A DNA stretch of 64,000 nucleotides from Bacteroides mediterraneensis (GCF_016900355.1 NZ_JACJKA010000001.1:248001-312000), one strand, 5' to 3'. Shown: positions 44,395 to 53,450, counted from the stretch's first letter. Notes: generated from the sequence alone by a model not told the origin. A program made the numbers and translations.

Positions 44395-45045
44395 TTAACA
44401 AGTTTCCAACCGTTCAATCCATTCGTTGAACAGAATACATTTCTTTCTGATAGTCTCCAGTCCTATTTCCAAAGCCAGAAAAGCTCCATCCGTCACTTTA
44501 TCATATCCGTTGATGGCTTTTTTCAGTCGTTCCGAAGGTGCCGTAGCAGGACTGTTGTTGATTTCTTCCGGAGTCTTGAAATCATTTACCGCACGTTCCA
44601 ACTGCGGAAAATCAAGTTGCTCTTTTGTAAAGTTTCTGGGAAATACGGAAATGTCACTGAACAGCAATCCCTCAAATTCATGCAGTTGAATATAAGGGAT
44701 AAACTTTTGTCGTTGTTTTTCATCCATATCCAATGCCATCTGTCCAAACAGAAAATGCATCCGGTCATACAGGCTAGTTATTCCCTTGCTTTCCATCCAT
44801 CCCGGGAAATGATAAGAGTCACGGATGCGGTAATAATCCACCAGCAAGGAAACGGTACAATTCCCTTCATTCAGGTGTTTGATAATCTGTTTCTTGAGAG
44901 TATCCCATGCCACAATACCACCGTTCGAATGTTTGATGGTAGGAGCTTCAATCAAAATATCCTTTGTCAAGAAATAATCGCGAAGCACGTCATTACAGAA
45001 CGCCTGTTCCGTAGCTCCTTCACAGATGATAATCAGTCTTTTCAT
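44395..45045 (-). CDS. DUF4276 family protein (TOPRIM-like), partner of AAA15 ATPase
   Basis: 216 aa from ATG 45045, which overlaps the ATPase stop by 4 bp (ATGA), a sign of translational coupling (ATG 45081 is an in-frame alternative). MKRLIIICEGATEQAF gives a conserved Glu and VSLLVDYYRI an Asp in the order seen in TOPRIM folds; IQLHEFEGLLFSD is a DUF4276 hallmark. TOPRIM-like partners of ABC-type ATPases act as nuclease effectors in OLD and PARIS-type phage defence. That role here is an inference from pairing and position inside a type I restriction operon. Confidence 0.87.
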   Translation of the reverse strand: MKRLIIICEGATEQAFCNDVLRDYFLTKDILIEAPTIKHSNGGIVAWDTLKKQIIKHLNEGNCTVSLLVDYYRIRDSYHFPGWMESKGITSLYDRMHFLFGQMALDMDEKQRQKFIPYIQLHEFEGLLFSDISVFPRNFTKEQLDFPQLERAVNDFKTPEEINNSPATAPSERLKKAINGYDKVTDGAFLALEIGLETIRKKCILFNEWIERLETC

Positions 45046-46097
45046 TTCGGCTGCCCTCCTTTCAGGATATTTTGTTTCCACAAGTCGCCCAGTGTATAGT
45101 CCTCCAGCCAGGATTCCAGACTTTCAGGCTTCAGCCTTTCCATCACTGACACACCTTCAACCTGATTGACGGTAATCACATTTTCGGCATCAAAATTAGT
45201 AATCAAATCCGCGCTTTGAGTCGCTATAATGACTTGTGTCCCTCTGCCTGCAACCGATTTTATCAGGCCGGCTAGTTTCTGAATAGCCAGGGGGTGCAAT
45301 CCCAGTTCAGGCTCGTCAATGATAATGACCTTTGGTGGAACGGGTTGCAAGAACAGCGTTGTCAATGCAATGAATCGCACTGTCCCGTCGGAGAGGTCCG
45401 TCGGTCCATAAATGGTCGAGCTGAATTTATCTGTCCACTGCAGGCGAACCGTATCGGCTGCACTTACGTTGAAATAGAAATCGCTGAAATAAGGAGCAAT
45501 GCTCTGAATGACACGTACAATCCGTTTGTAGGTAATAGGAGAATTCTCTCGGATACCATACAGAAAAGCCGCCAGATTTTCCCCCTTCTCATACAGGTAA
45601 TACACATCGTTCACAATGTGACTTTCTTTGGTGAACGGGGAGCTTTTGCCCGTGTCATGGAAATGATACTTCTTTATCTCAGACAGGTATTTCTTGATGT
45701 ATTCACCTCTTGACAGTCCGTTATACGACTTGATATTGGCTTCATTCCCAAAACTGGCTATATCAAAAGACGAATTGTGATACCCCAGCTTTTCTTTAGA
45801 GAAAACAAATCTATTGTCTCCTTCTTTCAGTTCAAATGAATAGAAATTATCTTTGAAATAAATTGTGGCGCAAATCGTATCCGTAACCTTGCTGCCCTGA
45901 AAGAAGTATTTGTCTATGCCTCCTCCCAGTGCCACATATTCCGTGAGCTTTTGTTCATATAGTCGATTCAGAAACTCGAAGAAGGACAGGAAGTTACTTT
46001 TTCCTGATCCGTTTGAACCTATCAATATATTGATGGGAAGCAAGTCAAGTGTCAGATTCCGGAAAGACTTATATCCTTTTATTTCTATTTTGTCCAT
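45042..46097 (-). CDS. AAA15-type (ABC/SMC-like) ATPase
   Basis: 351 aa. Walker A GSNGSGKS (27-34), ABC-signature-like TDLSDGTVRF, Walker B KVIIIDEPELGLHP and a switch-type segment IIATQSADLITNF show an intact ATPase of the RecF/OLD/AAA15 group without long coiled coils. The small insert (about 60-220) is likely a sensing or dimer region. It overlaps the DUF4276 gene by 4 bp. Such two-gene pairs are typical anti-phage modules, in which the ATPase holds the effector until triggered. It starts 60 bp after the FRG gene. Confidence 0.92.
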   Translation of the reverse strand: MDKIEIKGYKSFRNLTLDLLPINILIGSNGSGKSNFLSFFEFLNRLYEQKLTEYVALGGGIDKYFFQGSKVTDTICATIYFKDNFYSFELKEGDNRFVFSKEKLGYHNSSFDIASFGNEANIKSYNGLSRGEYIKKYLSEIKKYHFHDTGKSSPFTKESHIVNDVYYLYEKGENLAAFLYGIRENSPITYKRIVRVIQSIAPYFSDFYFNVSAADTVRLQWTDKFSSTIYGPTDLSDGTVRFIALTTLFLQPVPPKVIIIDEPELGLHPLAIQKLAGLIKSVAGRGTQVIIATQSADLITNFDAENVITVNQVEGVSVMERLKPESLESWLEDYTLGDLWKQNILKGGQPK

Positions 46098-46157
46098 AAT
46101 TTGATATTATTAGGGAGCGACTATCGCAAAGATAGTAATTTTCTATGAATGACATAG

Positions 46158-47363
46158 TTATTTGCTTATTGAAATCAATCTGTCAGCCATTTGCATTGCA
46201 AGAGTTCTTGATCTATTTTTATCGAAGTCTTTTAGAATATGTTTCAACCCCTTTATTAATTCATTATAAGTATTTATTTTCTGATTCCAATCTGGATATT
46301 GCTGAATTTCGAAGATGACTTTAAGTAAAGCGGGCCTATATAATTTAGGAATTCCCAATTTATTAAAGATTTTAACTACGTCTTCTTCTTTTATCTTTTT
46401 AGTTGCATTCTCTGTAATAGAATGTGAAACCCTCGTGTCTGATTCATATTTTATAAATGAAGGATTTTCTGTCTTCACCCATTTTGCCCCAACTTTTTTG
46501 ATATGAGACATTTGATGTTCCAATTCAGGAAACAGTGTACTTTCGTTAATATTAAAAAAATCCAATTCATCCAAAAGTTTTTCTTTTGAGTCCTGAGGTA
46601 TGATTATATGTTTTTTATCAATCTCTTGATTCAAATTCTTCACACTTTTAGCAACCTTGCTGTTCCACAAATTATGTTCATCTACTATGACATTAATTGC
46701 ACCAGAAATAAGGAAAGCTCCACTTTGCCGTATTAATCTAGAGTTACTATAACTTGGCATTACAAAAATTGCATCTTGTATCAATTTTATAAAAGACTCT
46801 GGATCAATATCTTTATTTAGTCCAAGACTTGTTTTTAAATCCTTTAGAGTAAAATCTCCATCAAAGCCTATTTTAGTAATCTCAGATAATATTTTAGCTT
46901 TATATGATTTTTCATGTTCCTCATATCCTGTACAAATATAGACAATACCATCAGGATAGACCTCATTCCCTTCTTTATCTTTAACTTTTGCGGTGGGTAA
47001 ACATGCGAAATATAAAGCGACTAAAGGATTCATTGTAATATCCAACAATCGTGTAGGCAGACCATAATGTTGCAATTTGGTCAGTTCTTCGAAAGCAGAT
47101 GAACATTCCCGAAACTCTTGTGGAACTCGAGCAATTGCAGTTTGTATAATCTTATGTTCTACAGAGATTAAGGAATCTCTAAAAATACTTGGCCTTATAT
47201 CCCATGATTTATTACTTTGCCCACGAAAAAACAACGTTTCAGATTTGCCATCTTCGATAATATTATTTCTGATTGAAGTGATAGCGTCTGTGTATTCTGA
47301 CAGAGAAGATATGGAAATACTATCACCGTTCAATATATTATCATCATCAGTTTTCATATTCAA
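46158..47363 (-). CDS. FRG domain-containing protein
   Basis: 401 aa. The FRG motif (FFRGQSNKSWDIRPSIFRD) begins at about residue 45, and LQHYGLPTRLLDITMNPLVALYFAC is the second conserved block. FRG proteins recur in defence islands and restriction loci; their biochemical activity is not established. The C-terminal half (about 200-401) is helical and unrecognised. Base composition is very AT-rich (for example 16 G+C in 60 bases at 46201-46260), unlike the housekeeping genes around it, which suggests transfer. It lies between the membrane protein gene (42 bp) and the ATPase gene. Confidence 0.88.
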   Translation of the reverse strand: MNMKTDDDNILNGDSISISSLSEYTDAITSIRNNIIEDGKSETLFFRGQSNKSWDIRPSIFRDSLISVEHKIIQTAIARVPQEFRECSSAFEELTKLQHYGLPTRLLDITMNPLVALYFACLPTAKVKDKEGNEVYPDGIVYICTGYEEHEKSYKAKILSEITKIGFDGDFTLKDLKTSLGLNKDIDPESFIKLIQDAIFVMPSYSNSRLIRQSGAFLISGAINVIVDEHNLWNSKVAKSVKNLNQEIDKKHIIIPQDSKEKLLDELDFFNINESTLFPELEHQMSHIKKVGAKWVKTENPSFIKYESDTRVSHSITENATKKIKEEDVVKIFNKLGIPKLYRPALLKVIFEIQQYPDWNQKINTYNELIKGLKHILKDFDKNRSRTLAMQMADRLISISK

Positions 47364-47405
47364 TTATACACAAATAACTTTTAAGTCTGATTTTATGTCC
47401 ATTTA

Positions 47406-48242
47406 TTATTGAGCGTTTTCAAAGTAACGGTCAATATTATTCTTTACATTTTGTAAATCATCAGCAAAAACAGATGTACTTATCTTTGAGAAAATATATT
47501 TTTTTATTATTTCTACATAATTAGAGACTGATACATTGCCATTACTGAAGTCAATAGTTAACGTTATAAATCCAGCACTTGTAGTAGATATAAGAAAACC
47601 GCTACAATAAAATTGATTGTTTTCACTTGTAAATAAATCCAAATTCCAATCCTTATTCGCGTCTTTAGACTTTATACATGCATACATCGCCACGACCCCC
47701 ACAGGAGATGCTAAGTCAACATATCCTTTGATATAAGCTTCCAGGTCAAAATTTATGAGATGATTATTAGCCCCAGAAACAGAACCTAATGTCATGTCAA
47801 TAATTCTATCAGTTTTCTCTTCAACTCGATTTACAGCTGCAATAATCTTACTAATATTTTCTTGTAAACTCTCTGCAGATTCCGAATACGACAATGTAGC
47901 CTCTTCTACACTTTTTGCTGCATTATTTAAGATTTCTACTTGACCTGCAGACTGGCTATTACTATAAAATGAATATAAAATTGTAACCACAGCCAGTATA
48001 ATGGATATCAGAGCTGATGCTAACGAAACAAAATCCAAAACATTTCTATTCCCATAAAAAGCATTTGAAAATACTACAATACCGAGCAAAGTCAAAATAC
48101 TTGCATAGTATATGTAAGACCCCCAACTTCTCGGTTGCTTTTGATGTACTCGATATGCAGAAACACCGATAGCCACAACGATGATAATCGTACAACAGAT
48201 TATGATTGTTTGTATTATACAAGGTGTTAATATGTTATTCAT
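47406..48242 (-). CDS. Membrane protein with coiled coil, restriction-island accessory
   Basis: 278 aa, not recognised. Three membrane helices are visible (about 9-29, 43-60 and 70-92), then a coiled coil (about 98-150, VEILNNAAKSVEEATLSYSES onward), then a soluble alpha/beta domain of about 125 residues. The gene is AT-rich like its neighbours hsdS and FRG. Membrane proteins next to defence genes are often effectors that disrupt the inner membrane or sensors at it; nothing in this sequence decides between these. Confidence 0.8.
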   Translation of the reverse strand: MNNILTPCIIQTIIICCTIIIVVAIGVSAYRVHQKQPRSWGSYIYYASILTLLGIVVFSNAFYGNRNVLDFVSLASALISIILAVVTILYSFYSNSQSAGQVEILNNAAKSVEEATLSYSESAESLQENISKIIAAVNRVEEKTDRIIDMTLGSVSGANNHLINFDLEAYIKGYVDLASPVGVVAMYACIKSKDANKDWNLDLFTSENNQFYCSGFLISTTSAGFITLTIDFSNGNVSVSNYVEIIKKYIFSKISTSVFADDLQNVKNNIDRYFENAQ

Positions 48243-48297
48243 TATCAGACAGATTTTACACTAGTTATTTAATAATACTTATTACTCACTCAAACTT

Positions 48298-49503
48298 TTA
48301 TTCTATATCAGTAATTTTGAGTTCACCGGACATAAGTCTGGGAAGAAGAATATCACGAAGCTGTTCCAAACGTGTAGTTTCTTGAAATAGATATAATAAC
48401 AGATCATCTATTTTAGATACTAAATGTTCAAACTCATCCATAACATCTATTGGTGGTATAACAATCTTTAAATTTTCAATAGAAAATCGATTTATGGAAC
48501 CAAATACAGTACCTTCAGAATTAAACTTATCTAATTCTTTCTTTAAGGAATACATTGTGTATAAGATAAAAGATTGATGATTGTCTTTACTCAATATGGA
48601 TGCTAATCCTCTACCTATACAGCATTTTTCAACAGCAATATTAATATCACCAACAGGAGCTCTCACACTTAATAATACGCTATGCGGTTCTGCATAACGA
48701 CTTGGTTCTGTCGTGAACAATCTAATAGAAGGGAATCTATTACCGAAATCTGCACGACCTTGATAGAAAGTTATGCCATTCCCTATTTCATTATAACTTG
48801 TACCTCTCGGAGACTGCCCCATCGTAATATTTGCAATATCAGATAATATTCCTATCTTCCATCCTTCCGGAATCTTCCCAAGTTCCGAATCCACAAACTT
48901 GCCGTTCTTGAATGGTTCGAAATCTACAAACCAAGACTTGAATAAGGCTTGTGCCTGCTGCTCTAAATTTTCATTTATGCGGCGGTTTAGTTCGATTTTG
49001 TCATCGAGAGATGATAAGATAGAAACAATTTTGTCTTGAACAAATCTCGGAGGTAACATAATAGGCATTGTTCCATAAGTTTTAGCATTGATATTACCTC
49101 TGGTTCCTCCTGTATCAAAAGAATGTACCCAATCAAAATAAGGTTTAGAATGTGTATAATATTTTAAGATTCTTGGGTTTACCTTATTATCATCAATTGA
49201 AAATTTTATAAGGAAGCCTGCATAAACCAATACACCGTCAGAACCATCATAAAAATATGAACGTCCAGTACTGTTTCCTGTCCTTGCAAAAACAATATCA
49301 TTCTTTTTAAGTATATAATTACATGCATTGATATCATCTACAGACATAAGATTCTGCTTGTTTAAAGTTCCATCATCATTAATATCTGTAATACGAAGAT
49401 ACGTATATTTAGACAAGTCAAATGGTACAGCTGATGCACCTATTCCATATTCTCCTTTACCTATAGTTAGTTCTTCTAATTTATATGTTTTAAGTTCTTC
49501 CAT
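48298..49503 (-). CDS. hsdS: Type I restriction enzyme specificity subunit
   Basis: 401 aa with two target-recognition domains (about 1-150 and 195-370), each followed by a conserved helix (DDKIELNRRINENLEQQAQALF near 170-190; LFQETTRLEQLRDILLPRLMSGEL at the end). It sets the bipartite DNA sequence read by the HsdM2S methylase. AT-rich compared with hsdM 15 bp upstream, as expected for exchangeable specificity genes. No second hsdS or invertase gene is present, so phase-variable shuffling is not supported here. Confidence 0.95.
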   Translation of the reverse strand: MEELKTYKLEELTIGKGEYGIGASAVPFDLSKYTYLRITDINDDGTLNKQNLMSVDDINACNYILKKNDIVFARTGNSTGRSYFYDGSDGVLVYAGFLIKFSIDDNKVNPRILKYYTHSKPYFDWVHSFDTGGTRGNINAKTYGTMPIMLPPRFVQDKIVSILSSLDDKIELNRRINENLEQQAQALFKSWFVDFEPFKNGKFVDSELGKIPEGWKIGILSDIANITMGQSPRGTSYNEIGNGITFYQGRADFGNRFPSIRLFTTEPSRYAEPHSVLLSVRAPVGDINIAVEKCCIGRGLASILSKDNHQSFILYTMYSLKKELDKFNSEGTVFGSINRFSIENLKIVIPPIDVMDEFEHLVSKIDDLLLYLFQETTRLEQLRDILLPRLMSGELKITDIE

Positions 49504-49518
49504 AATCCACCCAATACT

Positions 49519-51027
49519 TTAAATCTTAAACCCGATACTCCCCAACTGTTTCCGAATTTCGTCCTCCAACTGATGCGATTTCTCAAACATCTCAGACAAC
49601 TCAGAAGTGAGCCGTGCCATTTTCTTCTGGAACGGTTCACCGTCATCCTCGGTCTCTGCAATGCCCACATAACGGCCGGGAGTGAGGATATAATCCTGCT
49701 TGGCCACGTCATCGAGTGTAGCCACGGCACAATATCCCTTTTCAGGATCCAATGTGCCTGCCTCAAACGCTTCAAAAGTGCGGGCAATACGCTGAATGTC
49801 TTTTTCTTCGTCCAACTCGCGCAGTTTGCGGGTCACCATCGTTCCCATCTGGCGGGCATCGACGAAGAGAATTTTCCCCGGTTGCTTCTTCGCGCGGTTG
49901 AGGAACCACAGCGAAACGGGAATACCTGTGGTATAGAACAACTGAGAAGGCATCGCCACAATACCTTCCACCAAATCGGCCTTGACGATGTTTTCACGAA
50001 TCGTACCTTCGCCGCCCGACTGGGAGGAAAGTGATCCGTTGGCCAATACCATACCGATACGCCCCCGGGGAGAGAGATGATAAATCATGTGCTGAAGCCA
50101 AGCAAAGTTGGCATTGCCGGCAGGAGGAATACCATAGCGCCAACGCGAATCTTCCTGCAATTTATCGGCTCCCCAATCGCTCAGATTGAAAGGTGGATTG
50201 GCCAAGATATAGTCGGCTTTCAACGTAGGATGCTGATCATCGAAGAAAGTATCGGCAGCAAACTTGCCCAAATCGGCTTCAATGCCTCGGATAGCCAAGT
50301 TCATCTGTGCCATTTTCCACGTGGTGGGGTTACTGTCCTGACCGAACACGGAAATGTTGTTAAGATTGCCCTGATGTTCGCTAATAAACCGGGCCGACTG
50401 CACAAACATACCGCCCGACCCACAGCATGGGTCGTACACGCGACCGCTAAAGGGTTGCAACACCTCGACCAACGTACGCACAATACAGGCAGGCGTGTAG
50501 AACTCGCCCGCCAGCTTGCCTTCGGCTTCGGCAAACTTGGAAAGGCAGTATTCGTAAGTACGCCCCAGAATGTCTTTCGTGTCGCCATGTTCTTTCATCT
50601 GAATGTTGGTGAAAAGGTCCACCACATCCCCCAGTCTACGCTTATCCAACTCAGGGCGGGCAAAATTTTTGGGCAGAATTCCTTTCAGGCGTGGATTCTC
50701 TTTTTCTATCAGACGCATGGCATTGTCAATCACCGTACCAATCTCAGGGGTATGTGCTGCTTCTGCCACTACCGACCAACGGGCTTCCTGAGGCACGAAG
50801 AAGATATTTTCGGAAGTATATTCGTCTTTGTCTTCCTCAAAACCATCACCTTCTTCCACCAGTTCCTTGTATTTCGTTTCAAAGCGGTCGGAAATGTATT
50901 TCAGGAAAATAAGTCCCAAAACTACAGACTTGTATTCTGAAGCATCAAGATTTCCTCGCAACAGGTCTGCCGCTTTCCAAATTTCTTTTTCAAAACCAAT
51001 CTCTGCCGTATTGTTTTTCTTCGCCAT
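49519..51027 (-). CDS. hsdM: Type I restriction N6-adenine methyltransferase subunit
   Basis: 502 aa. The N-terminal helical domain (AADLLRGNLDASEYKSVVLG, FLKYISDRFE) is typical of HsdM; the methylase has motif I YDPCCGSGGMFVQS and motif IV ILANPPFNLSDWG. It methylates adenine in the HsdS target on both strands. First gene of the island. The upstream region holds candidate -7 boxes (TATCTTTG 51097-51090; TAAATTTG 51067-51060), neither with a clear -33 element, and the 22-bp repeat array 139-248 bp upstream. Confidence 0.96.
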   Translation of the reverse strand: MAKKNNTAEIGFEKEIWKAADLLRGNLDASEYKSVVLGLIFLKYISDRFETKYKELVEEGDGFEEDKDEYTSENIFFVPQEARWSVVAEAAHTPEIGTVIDNAMRLIEKENPRLKGILPKNFARPELDKRRLGDVVDLFTNIQMKEHGDTKDILGRTYEYCLSKFAEAEGKLAGEFYTPACIVRTLVEVLQPFSGRVYDPCCGSGGMFVQSARFISEHQGNLNNISVFGQDSNPTTWKMAQMNLAIRGIEADLGKFAADTFFDDQHPTLKADYILANPPFNLSDWGADKLQEDSRWRYGIPPAGNANFAWLQHMIYHLSPRGRIGMVLANGSLSSQSGGEGTIRENIVKADLVEGIVAMPSQLFYTTGIPVSLWFLNRAKKQPGKILFVDARQMGTMVTRKLRELDEEKDIQRIARTFEAFEAGTLDPEKGYCAVATLDDVAKQDYILTPGRYVGIAETEDDGEPFQKKMARLTSELSEMFEKSHQLEDEIRKQLGSIGFKI

Positions 51028-51165
51028 AGGGATATTTTATTTTTCGTTTTTAAATATTTCAAATTTATTCATAGATACACACCACTTTACAAAGATAACC
51101 AGATTATGCTACATAAAAGGAAAATAAGAAAATATATAAGCAGTAAACACTTCTAAAGTCTAAAA

Positions 51166-51275
51166 AAACGCACTTACGTTTCAAATCAAACGCCTTTACG
51201 TTTTCCCCCAAACGCACTTGCGTTTTACCTGAAATGTACTTGCGTTTCAGTCCAAACGCACTGGCGTTTTTGGAC
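51166..51275. repeat. Tandem array of five 22-bp palindromic repeats
   Basis: Five units of exactly 22 bp (51166-51187, -51209, -51231, -51253, -51275). Each has a 16-nt palindromic core of the form AAACGCACTTGCGTTT (7 of 8 pairs) and a 6-nt variable tail (CAAATC, TCCCCC, TACCTG, CAGTCC, TTGGAC). Part of a 488-bp gap between hsdM and mrp that otherwise contains the hairpin element and the mrp terminator. Confidence 0.85.
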
Positions 51276-51307
51276 AGCTAAAAAACCCCACTGACCACCC
51301 CAGCCTT

Positions 51308-51439
51308 GACGGGTTGACGGGTTGGCACCGGTTTTTCTAAACTTCCTATATACAGGTGTGGAAAAATATAAAAGTTGTATTTTTCCACACCCACTATATA
51401 GAAGTTATAAAAATGCCTGCCAACCCCGACAACCCCGAC
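51308..51439. repeat. Long imperfect inverted repeat (about 62-bp arms)
   Basis: Left arm 51308-51369 and right arm 51378-51439 are imperfect reverse complements. Paired blocks include GACGGGTTGACGGGTTGGCA with TGCCAACCCCGACAACCCCG, and GGTGTGGAAAAATA with GTATTTTTCCACACCC, meeting in a loop of about 8 nt. The outer part repeats a GGGTTGAC octamer. No ORF is contained. It may be a MITE-like element, a protein-binding site or a structured RNA. Confidence 0.75.
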
Positions 51440-51461
51440 AAAAAAGGCCCGGAAACGGCAT

Positions 51462-51493
51462 AAAAAAAGCGGTGCGCATTTTCTGCCACCGCT
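51462..51493 (-). terminator. Terminator of trmB-mrp
   Basis: Stem AGCGGTG (51468-51474) / CACCGCT (51487-51493) with A7 to the left giving a U-run on the leftward transcript, 23 bp after the mrp stop. Confidence 0.8.
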
Positions 51494-51515
51494 CTCTTTT
51501 TACATTTATTAAGTA

Positions 51516-52613
51516 TCAATGTGTATGCACAATCTCTGTAGGTGCCTGCTCGGCATTGCGTTTTTCGGTCTGTGTCACCACGTTGCGAGCCAAATCCATA
51601 AAGGCCATGCCGGTGATGGAGTTTTCATCAAGGGCGGCCGGTGTTCCTGCATCGCCGCTTTCACAAATGCTCTGTACGATAGGAATCTGTCCCAGCAAAG
51701 GTACATGGAGTTCTTCTGCCAGACGCTTGGTACCTTCCTTGCCGAACAGGTAATACTTGTGGTCCGGAAGTTCGGCCGGAGTGAACCAGGCCATGTTTTC
51801 TACCAGTCCGAGGATAGGCACGTTCACCTTGTCGTTGGTGTACATGTTGATGCCCTTGCGTGCATCGGCCAAAGCCACCTGCTGCGGGGTGCTGACAATC
51901 ACCGCTCCCGTAATGGCCAGGGTCTGGAGCAAAGTCAGGTGGATGTCACTGGTGCCCGGAGGGGTATCCAACACGAAATAATCCAGTTCGCCCCAGTTGG
52001 CATCGGCTACCAGCTGTTTCAACGCGTTGCTGGCCATACCGCCACGCCACAACGTAGCCTGATCAGGGTCTACAAAGAAACCGATGGAAAGCAGTTTGAT
52101 GCCGTATTTCTCGACCGGTACAATCAGGTCGCGGCCGTTCACTTCTTCTGCATACGGACGGGCATCTTCCACCTGGAACATCTTAGGTACCGAAGGGCCG
52201 AAGATATCCGCATCGAGCAGACCTACCTTGTAGCCTAATTTCGCCAAAGCCACGGCCAGGTTGGCAGCCACTGTCGACTTACCGACTCCTCCTTTACCGG
52301 AAGACACGGCAATCACATTCTTCACCTGCGGCAGCATCTTGCCCGGTTCAGGACGGGCAGCCTGCTTGCTCTCGGTGGCAATGGTCACTTCCACGTCCTT
52401 TGACACATAGGTATGAATAGCGGTTTCAGCCGATTTGACGACTGATTTCATGAAAGGGTCGGTAGGCTTCTCGAAAATCAGCGAGAAACTGACCTTCATC
52501 CCGTCAATGCGAAGATTGTCGGCCACCATCTCCGCTTCCACAATATTTTTTCCGTTGCCCGGATAACGCACCGTAGCCAGTGCGTCCATAATCAATTTCG
52601 GATAAAGTGTCAT
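51516..52613 (-). CDS. mrp: Mrp/NBP35-family P-loop ATPase
   Basis: 365 aa. The N-terminal MIP18-like domain (about 1-80) is followed by the Mrp ATPase with deviant Walker A VSSGKGGVGKSTVAANLA and VLDTPPGTSDIHLTL. Family members carry Fe-S clusters to apoproteins. Here the place where the bridging CxxC should lie reads NMAWFTPAELPDHKYY, without Cys, and I find only one Cys in the whole protein (in QSICESGDAG). Cluster binding through the usual motif is therefore unlikely. It starts 17 bp after trmB. Confidence 0.93.
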   Translation of the reverse strand: MTLYPKLIMDALATVRYPGNGKNIVEAEMVADNLRIDGMKVSFSLIFEKPTDPFMKSVVKSAETAIHTYVSKDVEVTIATESKQAARPEPGKMLPQVKNVIAVSSGKGGVGKSTVAANLAVALAKLGYKVGLLDADIFGPSVPKMFQVEDARPYAEEVNGRDLIVPVEKYGIKLLSIGFFVDPDQATLWRGGMASNALKQLVADANWGELDYFVLDTPPGTSDIHLTLLQTLAITGAVIVSTPQQVALADARKGINMYTNDKVNVPILGLVENMAWFTPAELPDHKYYLFGKEGTKRLAEELHVPLLGQIPIVQSICESGDAGTPAALDENSITGMAFMDLARNVVTQTEKRNAEQAPTEIVHTH

Positions 52614-52630
52614 ATCTTTTTAGTTTTGAA

Positions 52631-53389
52631 TCATTTGCTTGTTTTCAGTCCGCTTCGCTTGCTTCGGTTGTAGCTCCGGTAATCGTCCAGCTCGATTTCT
52701 ACGTCGGGCTCCTGAAGTTCTCCTTCCTGCGGCAGACGGAACTGGATGTACTTGATGTTCAGTCCGCGGTCGAGCCACTGCTGTTCGTAATAAGTGCGGA
52801 TGCTCAGGATGTCATCGTCCATGCCGGAGTGATACAAATCGTCGGTGATAAACTCCACCGGGAAATGATTGGCTTCCACCATGTACTTGGTGTAGGTAAA
52901 CATGAAATTACTGTCCGTCTTCAGGTGTACCAGTCCGTCCGGAATCAGGAAACGGCGGTAACGGTTCATAAAATAAGTGGAAGTCAGTCGCTTGGTAGCC
53001 TTCTTCATCTGAGGGTCTGAGAAAGTCAGCCAGATTTCGCTCACCTCACCCGGCGCAAAGAAGCGGTCGATGATTTCGATGTTGGTACGCAGAAAAGCCA
53101 CGTTCTTCAAGCCTTCATGCAAGGCTTCGGTGGCTCCCGTCCACATGCGGGCTCCCTTGATGTCCACCCCGATGAAATTCTTGCCCGGATAGCGTCGTGC
53201 CAGTCCTACGGTGTATTCCCCGCGTCCGCACCCTAACTCCAGGACAATCGGATTCTCGTTCTTAAAGAAATCCTTGTTCCAGTTTCCTTTCATGTCGAAA
53301 GGTACCTCATCCACCACCGAGTACGGATATTCAAACACATGCGGATATTCCGCCATATCTGCGAATTTCGCTAATTTTCCTTTTCCCAT
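52631..53389 (-). CDS. trmB: tRNA (guanine-N7)-methyltransferase
   Basis: 252 aa from ATG 53389 ([12 protein letters not shown]). The upstream in-frame ATG at 53446 lies beyond the promoter boxes and is rejected. The SAM-binding motif is [27 protein letters not shown] and [20 protein letters not shown] (with the PDPxxKxxxxxxR-like catalytic loop) are TrmB hallmarks. It methylates G46 of tRNA. It is followed 17 bp later by mrp in the same transcript. Confidence 0.95.
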   Translation of the reverse strand: MGKGKLAKFADMAEYPHVFEYPYSVVDEVPFDMKGNWNKDFFKNENPIVLELGCGRGEYTVGLARRYPGKNFIGVDIKGARMWTGATEALHEGLKNVAFLRTNIEIIDRFFAPGEVSEIWLTFSDPQMKKATKRLTSTYFMNRYRRFLIPDGLVHLKTDSNFMFTYTKYMVEANHFPVEFITDDLYHSGMDDDILSIRTYYEQQWLDRGLNIKYIQFRLPQEGELQEPDVEIELDDYRSYNRSKRSGLKTSK

Positions 53390-53419
53390 ATTTTTCGTGA
53401 AACGTTTCCTTAATGCCCG

Positions 53420-53450
53420 CAAAGGTAAAGTTTTTCGATGGAACACACAA
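53420..53450 (-). promoter_or_regulatory. Promoter of trmB-mrp
   Basis: On the minus strand TTG (53450-53448), a 20-nt spacer and TACCTTTG (53427-53420), 30 bp before the trmB ATG at 53389. Confidence 0.72.

Noticed and set aside
48298..49503. Phase-variable hsdS inversion system
   Set aside because: Only one hsdS, no partial copies, no inverted repeats seen and no recombinase gene in the window.
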